Shown here: positions 1 to 7,173 of the stretch, piece after piece | Layout of the letters: every line of letters starts with the position of its first letter | How positions within the stretch are numbered: the stretch's first letter is position 1 | DNA from: Flavobacteriales bacterium | GTDB lineage: Bacteria > Bacteroidota > Bacteroidia > Flavobacteriales_D > Crocinitomicaceae | NCBI GenBank assembly: GCA_947497485.1 | Contig: CANMHB010000003.1 | Span: forward strand, 124,001 to 188,000 | Reading direction: 5' to 3' | Length of the DNA: 64,000 nt | The notes under the pieces: generated by a model | The model's input: only the letters and a program-made list of their open reading frames with translations | Told to the model about the DNA's origin: nothing | Databases searched by the model: none | Program-made: the position numbers and the translations under genes

Positions 1-1
1 T

Positions 2-217
2 TCAGCAGGTTTGAGTTACTATTATTTCATTTCTACTTTAATTTCGATTTTATTAATGGTTGCCATTAAAAATTTCTTTGTGGATGAAGAAAAATTAAAA
101 GTAAAAATGGCTGAGCGCAAAGCATCGAATACGGGTAAGGAAAAGAAAAAATCGCGTTTCCAACAAAAATTGGAAGAAATGCAACGCATGCAACAAGAAA
201 TGAAAAAAAGAAAATAA
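2..217 (+). CDS. yidC: C-terminal end of membrane protein insertase YidC (5' partial)
   Basis: The reading frame is open from the first bases of the window, so the gene starts upstream and only about 71 residues are visible. They begin SAGLSYYYF, run through a hydrophobic segment (the last transmembrane helix), then FVDEEKL and a strongly basic tail ending in KKKSRFQQKLEEM and a KKRK terminus. This matches the C-terminal end of Bacteroidetes YidC, the inner-membrane insertase that works with or without SecYEG, whose basic tail contacts the ribosome. A TTG at 11 could be misread as the start of a 68-residue protein, but homology continues upstream of it. The stop lies 8 nt before the aldolase gene, so the two are probably co-transcribed. 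Confidence 0.85.
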   Translation, partial: SAGLSYYYFISTLISILLMVAIKNFFVDEEKLKVKMAERKASNTGKEKKKSRFQQKLEEMQRMQQEMKKRK

Positions 218-225
218 GCTGACCT

Positions 226-882
226 ATGAAGTTTTTTATTGATACCGCAAATTTGAATGAAATTAAAGAAGCCTATGATTTAGGAATTCTTGATGGAGTA
301 ACAACCAATCCATCTTTGATGGCGAAAGAAGGAATTACAGGAGCTCAAAATATTTTAGACCATTATGTGGCAATTTGTAAAATTGTTGATGGTCCCGTAA
401 GTGCAGAAGTAATTGCAATCGATTTTGAAGGAATGGTTAAAGAAGGCGAGCAACTAGCAGCATTACACAAAAATATCGTCGTAAAAATACCAATGATTCC
501 AGAAGGAATAAAAGCAATAAAATATTTTTCAGGAAAGAACATCAAAACAAATTGCACCCTAATTTTTTCTGCTGGACAAGCACTTTTAGCCGCAAAAGCA
601 GGAGCCACTTATATTTCTCCCTTCCTTGGTCGTTTGGATGATGTTTCAACAGATGGATTAGCTTTAATTGAGCAGATTCGAGGAATTTACGACAATTACG
701 CGTTCGATACCGAGATTTTAGCCGCTTCAGTTCGTCATCCTATGCATATTATTCATTGTGCCGAAATCGGCGCTGACGTTATGACTGGTCCTTTGAATGC
801 CATTAAAGCTTTAGCTAAACATCCATTAACAGATCTTGGGCTTCAGCAGTTTTTAGCAGATTACGCCAAAGGAAATAAATAA
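226..882 (+). CDS. fsa: Fructose-6-phosphate aldolase / small transaldolase
   Basis: A 218-residue TIM-barrel protein of the short transaldolase family (FSA/TalC/MipB). It opens with [16 protein letters not shown] and has the family motif [13 protein letters not shown] (residues 24-36). The Schiff-base lysine is K87 in VVKIPM, followed by TNCTLIFS and SPFLGRLDD. Members either transfer dihydroxyacetone units in the non-oxidative pentose phosphate pathway or cleave fructose 6-phosphate; sequence alone does not separate the two here. The length is normal for the short family (about 214-220). It lies 8 nt after yidC and 2 nt before the DUF4268 gene, which suggests one operon. Cytoplasmic. Confidence 0.9.
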   Translation: MKFFIDTANLNEIKEAYDLGILDGVTTNPSLMAKEGITGAQNILDHYVAICKIVDGPVSAEVIAIDFEGMVKEGEQLAALHKNIVVKIPMIPEGIKAIKYFSGKNIKTNCTLIFSAGQALLAAKAGATYISPFLGRLDDVSTDGLALIEQIRGIYDNYAFDTEILAASVRHPMHIIHCAEIGADVMTGPLNAIKALAKHPLTDLGLQQFLADYAKGNK

Positions 883-884
883 GC

Positions 885-1349
885 ATGTTATCCAAAGAAG
901 CGCGCAAGGAACGTAATGAAAAGTTCTGGGCAGCCTTCAAGGAGGTAATGCGGAAACGTGTTTCAAGTTCAGGACGCAGAGTTAACTGGTCTACCTATCC
1001 TACTGAAGTAAAAAATACTTACTTGCGCTTGATTTCTGATGGAAAACTAACCGCGGTTTGTTACGATATTCAATTCAAGGATGAAGGAGTGCAAGCAATT
1101 TTTTGGGAACAACTGGGAGAATTAAAGACAGTTCTTGAATCCGCTATGAATTATCCAACGCAATGGAACGAAAAATTTATAAATGCTGAAGGAAAAACAA
1201 TCGGTCGAATTTCCTGGGAATTAGAAGTCGTAAATTTTTACAATGATTCTGATTGGACCAAAATTCATAACTTTTTCAAAGATCGCGTGATTGAATTTGA
1301 TTCATTTTATCAGGAATTCAAAGACATACTTATTTCTTTGGTCGAATAA
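885..1349 (+). CDS. DUF4268 domain protein
   Basis: A 154-residue soluble protein without signal peptide or membrane segment. It is rich in aromatic residues and resembles the DUF4268 family found in Bacteroidetes: a conserved N-terminal helix KEARKERNEKFWAAF, then VNWSTYP, and a C-terminal half with WNEKFI and RISWELE. No catalytic motif is visible. In some bacteria DUF4268-like domains sit at the end of restriction-type endonucleases, but a stand-alone short form like this has no assigned role. It starts 2 nt after the aldolase stop, so it is probably translated from the same mRNA. Confidence 0.7.
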   Translation: MLSKEARKERNEKFWAAFKEVMRKRVSSSGRRVNWSTYPTEVKNTYLRLISDGKLTAVCYDIQFKDEGVQAIFWEQLGELKTVLESAMNYPTQWNEKFINAEGKTIGRISWELEVVNFYNDSDWTKIHNFFKDRVIEFDSFYQEFKDILISLVE

Positions 1350-1364
1350 ACGTAAATTTGCTTC

Positions 1365-2153
1365 ATGAGATTATTTTCAATTACTTTTCTTTTCGCTTCA
1401 TTTAGCACTTTTTCGCAAGTTGAAATTTTCAATGCGTCATTTCAAAATGGTATTATTCCTTCAAATTTCACATTAGTTGATAACGACATGAATATGCCGG
1501 CTGCGCAAGTAGCGGAATATACATCTGCATGGATTGTTGTTGCCGACCCTGAAAACACTTCGGACTCAGTTGCGGCTTCAACATCATATTTTGAAAATCC
1601 TGGAACAGCAAGTAAATGGCTTATTACGCCACCCATATTACTAGGAAGTTTTGGGAATTACATTAATTGGAATGCAAAATCACATGATCCTTCTTTTCCA
1701 GATGACTATTTGGTTTTAGTATCAACAACAGACACTAATTTAGAAAGCTTCACTGACACCATCGGAAGTATTGAGCAAGAGAATTTTGAATGGACGAATC
1801 GCGAAGTGAAACTCAATTATGATAATCAAACAATTTATGTGGCTTTTGTCAATGTGACTAATGATGGTTTCAAATTGTATATTGATGATATCAATATCCG
1901 AAAAGACGATGCAACTTCTGTCAATGAATTGAATTCACAAAACTTTCAAATTTATCCAAATCCATTTAATGATATTATTCAAATTTCTGCTGATTTCAAC
2001 TTCGAAAAAATCGAATTAAGGAATTTAAATGGTCAACTTTTACTTTCAACTTGTCAGACTTCGATGGATGTAAGTTCCTTACAAAGCGGATACTACATTG
2101 TTTCATTAAATTCTAATAATCAAGTATTTAATAAAAAAGTATTAAAGCTTTAA
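1365..2153 (+). CDS. Secreted protein, choice-of-anchor J domain with T9SS type-A sorting tail
   Basis: 262 residues. The N-terminus MRLFSITFLFASFSTFSQ is a signal peptide. Residues about 20-180 look like a choice-of-anchor J (cleaved-adhesin type) beta-sandwich: SFQNGIIPSNFTLVDND, ASKWLITPPI and YIDDINIR are typical of that fold. The last 75 residues begin IYPNPFNDI and include LRNLNGQLL, SLQSGYYIV and a KKVLKL end, the classic C-terminal sorting domain recognised by the type IX secretion system. The protein is therefore predicted to cross the outer membrane and be anchored or released. The ligand is unknown. It lies 3 nt upstream of the HD phosphohydrolase gene, although the functions look unrelated. 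Confidence 0.85.
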   Translation: MRLFSITFLFASFSTFSQVEIFNASFQNGIIPSNFTLVDNDMNMPAAQVAEYTSAWIVVADPENTSDSVAASTSYFENPGTASKWLITPPILLGSFGNYINWNAKSHDPSFPDDYLVLVSTTDTNLESFTDTIGSIEQENFEWTNREVKLNYDNQTIYVAFVNVTNDGFKLYIDDINIRKDDATSVNELNSQNFQIYPNPFNDIIQISADFNFEKIELRNLNGQLLLSTCQTSMDVSSLQSGYYIVSLNSNNQVFNKKVLKL

Positions 2154-2156
2154 TTA

Positions 2157-2804
2157 ATGTCTGAAATTGTCACATTATTAAAGGATAAAATCAAAAATAA
2201 GTTTTCGGATCAGGAAGGAAGTCACGATTGGCAACACATCGAGCGTGTTTACAATTTGGCAGTGCTCATTCAATCCAAAGAAGGTGGAGATAAGGAAGTT
2301 ATTGAGCTAGCAGCATTACTCCATGATATTTCTGATCATAAATACAACGGAGGCGATTTTGATGCAGGTTGGAAAGTAGCGAAACAAATGATACTCGATC
2401 ACGGAGGGTCGTCCGCTTTAGCTCAAAAAGTTTCAGATGTAGTAAAAGTAGTTTCGTTTAAAGGAGCCCTCGTTCAAGATGAAAATACAACTCTAGAAGG
2501 TAAAATTGTTCGTGACGCTGATCGATTAGATGCAATTGGAGCTATTGGTATTGCTAGAACTTTCGCTTATGGAGGCAGTAAAAATCAAGCTTTGTATCTC
2601 GAGAATGTCTCTCCTGTTTTACACGATTCAAAAGAAGCTTACTTTCATTCAAAAACACATACGATTAATCATTTTTACGAGAAGCTTCTACTTTTAAAAG
2701 ATCGGATGGAAACTACAACAGCAAAGGAATTGGCAAAAATCCGACATGACCGTATGGTGAACTTTTTATCTAACTTTATGAGTGAAACGCGCTGCGAATC
2801 TTAA
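2157..2804 (+). CDS. HD-domain phosphohydrolase (YedJ/YpgQ-like)
   Basis: A 215-residue HD superfamily metal-dependent phosphohydrolase. The metal ligands are visible as H27 (DWQHIERV), the HD pair H56-D57 (AALLHDISDHKY) and a downstream aspartate near residue 122 (IVRDADRLDAIGAIG). The motif order and length match the YedJ/YpgQ group, one member of which (Bacillus YpgQ) has been reported as a manganese-dependent nucleotide pyrophosphohydrolase. Substrate specificity cannot be read from the sequence. No signal peptide, so cytoplasmic. It begins 3 nt after the secreted-protein gene. Confidence 0.85.
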   Translation: MSEIVTLLKDKIKNKFSDQEGSHDWQHIERVYNLAVLIQSKEGGDKEVIELAALLHDISDHKYNGGDFDAGWKVAKQMILDHGGSSALAQKVSDVVKVVSFKGALVQDENTTLEGKIVRDADRLDAIGAIGIARTFAYGGSKNQALYLENVSPVLHDSKEAYFHSKTHTINHFYEKLLLLKDRMETTTAKELAKIRHDRMVNFLSNFMSETRCES

Positions 2805-2892
2805 AAGTTAATAACTTTCTTTAAAACTCTTTTTGGTTCGTTTTTATTTCCCAATGTTAATTTCTCAAATTTGATTCACAAATACATTGATT

Positions 2893-3063
2893 ATGGAAAA
2901 TGAATTGACAATAGCGGAGAAAATTGCTGAACTTCAAGCTCAATTGACTGGAGACATGTTTGCTGATATGGATTTGAAAGATCAAATTCACAATCTTGAA
3001 ATGAAATTGAAAGGCGTAAAGCCAATGGATAGTCATTTTGAATGTGTTGGTTGTGGTTCATAA
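2893..3063 (+). CDS. Small conserved-looking protein ending in CVGCGS
   Basis: A 56-residue frame starting ATG at 2893 and ending TAA at 3061-3063. The product starts MENELTIAEKIAELQAQLTG, continues with an amphipathic helical stretch rich in D, K and M (DMFADMDLKDQIHNLEMK), and ends GVKPMDSHFECVGCGS. The CxxC near the C-terminus could bind a metal or be redox-active. From memory, similar small proteins with a CVGCGS tail occur in other Flavobacteriia, but this was not searched. It lies 38 nt upstream of ispH on the same strand, an iron-sulfur enzyme, so a link to cluster or thiol chemistry is conceivable but unproven. The opposite strand also has an open frame here, which looks like noise. 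Confidence 0.7.
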   Translation: MENELTIAEKIAELQAQLTGDMFADMDLKDQIHNLEMKLKGVKPMDSHFECVGCGS

Positions 3064-3101
3064 TCTCTTGAACAATAAGATAAAAGAAGCGTTTTAAAGG
3101 C

Positions 3102-4319
3102 ATGAAGCAATTTGAAATTCCAGAATTCTATCGTTCGCCTATCATTAGTAAGGTTAAGGAAAAACGAAAAATAGAAGATCCTCGTAAAAAGGACTTTTCC
3201 CCTACTCTATTGGATTTTGGACGAATATCATTTTTGATTCCACGCCATTTTGGTTTTTGTTATGGCGTTGAAAATGCGATTGAAAAAAGCTACAAAGCCA
3301 TTCATGAAAATCCTGAAAAACGAATTTTCCTCCTGAGTCAAATGATTCACAATCCGGATGTCAATCGTGATCTTCTGTCTTATGGCTTATCTTTTTTGCA
3401 GGATACCGAAGGAAACCAACTCATTCCTTTTGAAACTTTAACTCCCGATGACATTGTTATCATTCCAGCTTTTGGAACAACACGAGAAATCGAAAATAAA
3501 TTGAGGGAAATCGGCGTTAATATTGATACCTATAATACCACTTGTCCGTTTGTTGTCAAAGTTTGGAATCGATCTGAGAAGTTAGGAGAAACAAACCATA
3601 CCATCATCATTCATGGTAAATATAAACACGAGGAAACCAGAGCAACATTTTCCCACAGTTCAACGAATGCGCCCTCACTGGTGATTAAGGACATGAATGA
3701 AGCCATCTATTTAGGCGAGGTAATTTTAGGGAATAAGTCAAAATCAGATTTCTACTCATTTTTCGAAGGTAAGATGACACAAGGTTTTGACGTAGATAAA
3801 GATTTAACGCGAATCGGTGTAGTAAATCAGACCACCATGCTCGCAACTGAAACACAAGAAATAACGGATTACCTGAGAGAAATCATGGCAAAGCGCTATG
3901 GCACAGGCAACTTAAAAAATCACATGGCTGACACGCGTGATACGCTATGTTACGCAACAAACGACAATCAGTCGGCCACACTGGGTTTACTCGAACTTGA
4001 TGCCGATTTAGCAATTGTTGTAGGTGGTTACAACAGTTCAAATACAAGTCACCTTGTTGAGTTGTTGGAACAAAAGTTCCCGACTTTTTTTATTAAAGGA
4101 AAAGATGAAATAAGATCTCGAAATGAGATTAATTCATTTGATATACATACAAAAGAGATTAAAAAATTTACCAACTTTCTTCCTGAAAAAGATTCGATTC
4201 GGATTATCATTACCTCTGGTGCTTCTTGCCCTGATGCCATTGTAGATGGTGTTATTCAGAAACTACTTAGTTATTTCGATGTAGAAAATAAAATAGATTC
4301 TGTTATTGAAAACCTCTAA
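3102..4319 (+). CDS. ispH: 4-hydroxy-3-methylbut-2-enyl diphosphate reductase
   Basis: The last enzyme of the MEP (non-mevalonate) isoprenoid pathway; it reduces HMBPP to IPP and DMAPP using an oxygen-sensitive iron-sulfur cluster. The three cluster cysteines are C53 (FGFCYGVENAI), C148 (NTTCPFVVKVW) and C283 (TLCYATNDNQ). The active-site TSGASCPD motif is near the C-terminus (C376 is an additional, non-ligand cysteine). At 405 residues it belongs to the long form with an N-terminal extension, compared with about 316 in E. coli. It is followed after 2 nt by the cobalamin adenosyltransferase gene. Confidence 0.95.
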   Translation: MKQFEIPEFYRSPIISKVKEKRKIEDPRKKDFSPTLLDFGRISFLIPRHFGFCYGVENAIEKSYKAIHENPEKRIFLLSQMIHNPDVNRDLLSYGLSFLQDTEGNQLIPFETLTPDDIVIIPAFGTTREIENKLREIGVNIDTYNTTCPFVVKVWNRSEKLGETNHTIIIHGKYKHEETRATFSHSSTNAPSLVIKDMNEAIYLGEVILGNKSKSDFYSFFEGKMTQGFDVDKDLTRIGVVNQTTMLATETQEITDYLREIMAKRYGTGNLKNHMADTRDTLCYATNDNQSATLGLLELDADLAIVVGGYNSSNTSHLVELLEQKFPTFFIKGKDEIRSRNEINSFDIHTKEIKKFTNFLPEKDSIRIIITSGASCPDAIVDGVIQKLLSYFDVENKIDSVIENL

Positions 4320-4321
4320 TT

Positions 4322-4870
4322 ATGAAGATTTACACAAAAAAAGGCGATGAAGGTAAAACCGGTTTAATTGGCGGTACTCGCGTGACTAAAAATGCATTAA
4401 GAATCGATGCATATGGAACGATAGATGAGTTAAACTCCTACATCGGTGTGGTTAGAGATTATCAAATAGATGAAATCTACAAAAAACAACTCATTGAAAT
4501 CCAAGATCGTTTATTTACAATAGGTTCGAGTTTGGCATCTGATCCTGAAAAATCCAATATGAAAATTCCAGATTTGAATGAATCAGATATTGCATTTTTG
4601 GAACAATGCATGGATGAAATGGATTCCCAATTACCCGAAATGCGTTATTTCGTTTTGCCAGGAGGAAATCATGCTGTATCTTTTTGTCATGTCGCTCGTT
4701 GTGTTTGCCGTAGAGCAGAAAGGTTAATTGTAGAATTAAAACAAAATGAGTTTGTTGCACCATTGGTTTTAACTTATATGAATCGTTTGAGTGATTATTT
4801 ATTCGTTTTAAGCAGAAAAATAGCAATGGATTTAAATGCCGATGAACAACCTTGGCACCCCAGAGTTTAA
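4322..4870 (+). CDS. PduO-type ATP:cob(I)alamin adenosyltransferase
   Basis: 182 residues. Forms adenosylcobalamin from cob(I)alamin and ATP. The N-terminal ATP-binding signature is MKIYTKKGDEGKTGLIGGTR, followed by AYGTIDELNSYIG; the helical core carries VARCVCRRAERLIVEL and the late NRLSDYLFVLSR motif. This is the PduO fold (trimer of five-helix bundles), not the CobA/BtuR type. It is probably needed for B12-dependent enzymes such as methylmalonyl-CoA mutase or class II ribonucleotide reductase, neither of which lies in this window. It starts 2 nt after ispH. Confidence 0.92.
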   Translation: MKIYTKKGDEGKTGLIGGTRVTKNALRIDAYGTIDELNSYIGVVRDYQIDEIYKKQLIEIQDRLFTIGSSLASDPEKSNMKIPDLNESDIAFLEQCMDEMDSQLPEMRYFVLPGGNHAVSFCHVARCVCRRAERLIVELKQNEFVAPLVLTYMNRLSDYLFVLSRKIAMDLNADEQPWHPRV

Positions 4871-4909
4871 TATTGTTGAAAAAAGATTTACTAACATTCG
4901 TAGAAAAGC

Positions 4910-4939
4910 TTTGAAAAAATAAAATATATTTTACTTTTG
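4910..4939 (+). promoter_or_regulatory. Bacteroidetes-type promoter for the DUF2795 gene
   Basis: A -33 TTTG (4910-4913) and a perfect -7 TACTTTTG (4932-4939, consensus TAnnTTTG) are separated by 18 nt. The ATG at 4970 is 30 nt downstream, which leaves a short leader. Spacing and motifs match the Flavobacterium/Bacteroides housekeeping promoter. Confidence 0.65.
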
Positions 4940-4969
4940 CCGAAAATACGAGACTAAAAACAAACAAAT

Positions 4970-5191
4970 ATGTATTGGACATTAGAACTTGCATCGTACC
5001 TTGAAGATGCTCCATGGCCAGCAACCAAGGAAGAGTTAATTGATTTTGCCATTCGAACTGGCGCTCCGCTTGAAGTTGTAGAAAACCTACAAGACCTAGA
5101 GGACGAAGGCGATATGTATGAAAGCATCGAAGAAATTTGGCCAGATTATCCCTCGAGAGAAGATTTTCTCTTTAATGAAGATGAATACTAA
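4970..5191 (+). CDS. Small acidic DUF2795-family protein
   Basis: A 73-residue, very acidic protein: MYWTLELASYLEDAPWPATK, then ELIDFAIRTGAPLEVVENLQ and a C-terminal run of D/E with IWPDYPSREDF. It matches the DUF2795 family, a short helical domain strongly conserved in Bacteroidetes. No enzymatic motif and no signal peptide. It has its own promoter just upstream and a strong hairpin terminator 4 nt after the stop, so it looks like a free-standing, possibly highly expressed transcription unit. Function unknown. Confidence 0.85.
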   Translation: MYWTLELASYLEDAPWPATKEELIDFAIRTGAPLEVVENLQDLEDEGDMYESIEEIWPDYPSREDFLFNEDEY

Positions 5192-5195
5192 AATT

Positions 5196-5224
5196 AGTCT
5201 CGCTTCGGCGGGACTTTTTTTTTT
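5196..5224 (+). terminator. Rho-independent terminator after the DUF2795 gene
   Basis: An 8-bp stem AGTCTCGC / GCGGGACT (one T-G wobble) closed by a TTCG tetraloop and followed by nine T residues. The next gene begins at 5227, directly after the T-run, so downstream expression would depend on read-through or on a promoter inside the preceding unit. Confidence 0.88.
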
Positions 5225-5226
5225 GA

Positions 5227-5817
5227 ATGATGAATTTTCTAGGGCACTTATATTTCTCAAATAACGATAAAGATTTGATGATAGCAAATCTCTTTGGAGA
5301 TTTTGTAAAAGGAAGAAATTATAGTCACTTTTCAACGAAAGTTCAACAGGGAATCGAGTTGCATCGGAAAATCGACACGTATTTCGATCAACATCATGCA
5401 GTAATGAATTTGAAGCTTATGCTTTATAAAGATTTACCTAAAGTAGGTGGGGTTGCAGTGGATTTGTTTTTTGACCATTTACTTGCTAAGTATTGGGAAG
5501 ATCACCATATCATTGATTACTATGAATACCTGAATGATTTTTATGCCTACCGCTCAGAATTAGAAATAGAATTAAGCACAGATTTTATTAACTTCATTTC
5601 GATTTTTAGAGAACGTAAATGGCTTGACCACTACCCTACTTCCTTTGGACTTGAAAAATCATGTCAAGGAGTTTCATCTCGAATTTCATTTCCAAATCAA
5701 TTAAGCCACGCACCTGAAATATTTTATCAGAACGAAGAAGTCATAAAAAAGGTGTTTGATCAATATATGCTTGAGGCTGTTAATTTTTTTTCCATTAAAA
5801 ATGAATTCAATTATTAA
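5227..5817 (+). CDS. acpH: Acyl carrier protein phosphodiesterase (AcpH-like)
   Basis: A 196-residue protein of the AcpH (former DUF479) family, which removes the 4'-phosphopantetheine arm from holo-ACP. Family signatures: MNFLGHLYFS at the start, NLFGDFVKGR (about residues 22-31), a QGIELHRKIDTYFDQH metal-binding stretch and VDLFFDHLLAKYW. The fold is a divergent HD-like helical bundle. Two ATGs (5227 and 5230) are adjacent; MNFLGHLYFS is the usual family start, so 5230 is equally likely. It is immediately preceded by a terminator, which is unusual and suggests partial read-through. Confidence 0.85.
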   Translation: MMNFLGHLYFSNNDKDLMIANLFGDFVKGRNYSHFSTKVQQGIELHRKIDTYFDQHHAVMNLKLMLYKDLPKVGGVAVDLFFDHLLAKYWEDHHIIDYYEYLNDFYAYRSELEIELSTDFINFISIFRERKWLDHYPTSFGLEKSCQGVSSRISFPNQLSHAPEIFYQNEEVIKKVFDQYMLEAVNFFSIKNEFNY

Positions 5818-5828
5818 TTTGAAGAATC

Positions 5829-7166
5829 ATGCATAAACTTCCTGAAAAATTTATTAATCGAATCAAAAACGGATTTCCAAATGCGGATGAACTTCTTACT
5901 GCATTGAATGAAACATCGCCAATAAGTGTTCGCTTAAATCCAGGAAAACCAAATTCATTGAACAAATTGGAATTAGATGAAGAAGTGCTTTGGTGTGAAA
6001 ATGGTTTTTATTTAAAAACTCGACCAAAGTTCACTTTGGATCCGCTGTTTCATGCTGGATGTTATTATCCACAAGAAGCTGGCTCTATGTATATCGAGTC
6101 AGTTGTAAAATCACTTAACTTTCCTGACTCACCTGCTATTCTTGATTTATGCGCCGCACCTGGCGGAAAAAGTACACTCTTAGCAGGATTTTTGAATAAT
6201 AACGGTATTTTGGTAAGCAATGAAGTTATTCGTTCTAGAGCAAATATTTTGGCAGAGAACATCACAAAAGCTGGTTATGCGAATTGCCTCGTTACGAATA
6301 ACGATCCCAAAGACTTTCAGAATCTGAAAGGTGCATTTGACGTTGTTTTAATCGATGCTCCATGTTCTGGTGAAGGAATGTTCCGAAAAGACCCGAAATC
6401 CCGCGGTGAATGGAGCGAAGAAAATGCCAACTTATGCAGCGCGAGACAAAAAAGAATTCTAATGGATATATGGGACTCGGTAAAGGAAAACGGTTATATC
6501 ATCTATTCCACATGCACCTTTAATCCCGATGAAAATGAAAACAACATTGAATGGTTTTTGAAGGAACTTGATTGCGAAGTTGTTCCAATTCCAAGATTTG
6601 AAAACATGTTACCAGATTCAAAAGGATATGGTTTTTATTTTGTTCCGGGCTTGATTAAGTCAGAGGGATTTTATTGCTGTGTTTTGCAAAAAAAGGAACT
6701 TTTAAATTTAAAACATAAAGTTAAATTAGAAAATATATCTATTTTAAAATCAATTGATTACATTTCATTTATTTCAAAAAAAGAAAACTCCCTGATTTAT
6801 TGGAATCATGATAACTTCTTGTATTCCTCTACTCCAAAAACGCTCGAATTCTATCAGCAAAGCCTTATAAAACTTAATTGGATCAAAAAAGGTGTTAAGC
6901 TCGGTGAGAATCATAAAAAAGGATTTCAACCTGACATCGAATTAGCACTTAATTCAACCTTAATTAATTCTGAAATATGCATTGAATTGAATGAACAAGA
7001 TGCTTTGAAATATTTGCACGGTGATACATTCCCATTGGATGCTCCTTCAGGGATTCATTTAGTATGTTATCAAAAACAGCCTTTAGGATTCATTAAACAT
7101 CTTGGAAATCGATTTAACAATTTATACCCAAAAGAATGGCGAATACGAATGGATTTAGGATTTTAG
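5829..7166 (+). CDS. RsmF-like rRNA cytosine-C5 methyltransferase (NOL1/NOP2/Sun family)
   Basis: A 445-residue SAM-dependent RNA methyltransferase. The SAM-binding loop is DLCAAPGGKSTLLAGFL; the motif IV cysteine is in DAPCSGEGMFRKDP and the catalytic cysteine in STCTFNPDENENNIEW, the two-cysteine arrangement of RNA m5C methyltransferases. The N-terminal 70 residues are an RNA-binding extension, and the C-terminal 140 residues look like the PUA-like domain of RsmF (HGDTFPLDAPSGIHLVCY, PLGFIKHLGNRFNN). E. coli RsmF modifies C1407 of 16S rRNA; the exact target here is inferred. It ends 8 nt before the convergent giant gene. Confidence 0.88.
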   Translation: MHKLPEKFINRIKNGFPNADELLTALNETSPISVRLNPGKPNSLNKLELDEEVLWCENGFYLKTRPKFTLDPLFHAGCYYPQEAGSMYIESVVKSLNFPDSPAILDLCAAPGGKSTLLAGFLNNNGILVSNEVIRSRANILAENITKAGYANCLVTNNDPKDFQNLKGAFDVVLIDAPCSGEGMFRKDPKSRGEWSEENANLCSARQKRILMDIWDSVKENGYIIYSTCTFNPDENENNIEWFLKELDCEVVPIPRFENMLPDSKGYGFYFVPGLIKSEGFYCCVLQKKELLNLKHKVKLENISILKSIDYISFISKKENSLIYWNHDNFLYSSTPKTLEFYQQSLIKLNWIKKGVKLGENHKKGFQPDIELALNSTLINSEICIELNEQDALKYLHGDTFPLDAPSGIHLVCYQKQPLGFIKHLGNRFNNLYPKEWRIRMDLGF

Positions 7167-7173
7167 TAATAAA

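Noticed and set aside
2891-3103. Minus-strand open frame of 70 codons over the CVGCGS gene
   Set aside because: It lies opposite a better plus-strand frame, has no recognisable domain and would overlap the ispH start.
4515-5024. Minus-strand open frame of 169 codons opposite the cobalamin adenosyltransferase and DUF2795 genes
   Set aside because: Composition is typical of the antisense of real coding sequence, and two confident genes and a promoter occupy the plus strand.
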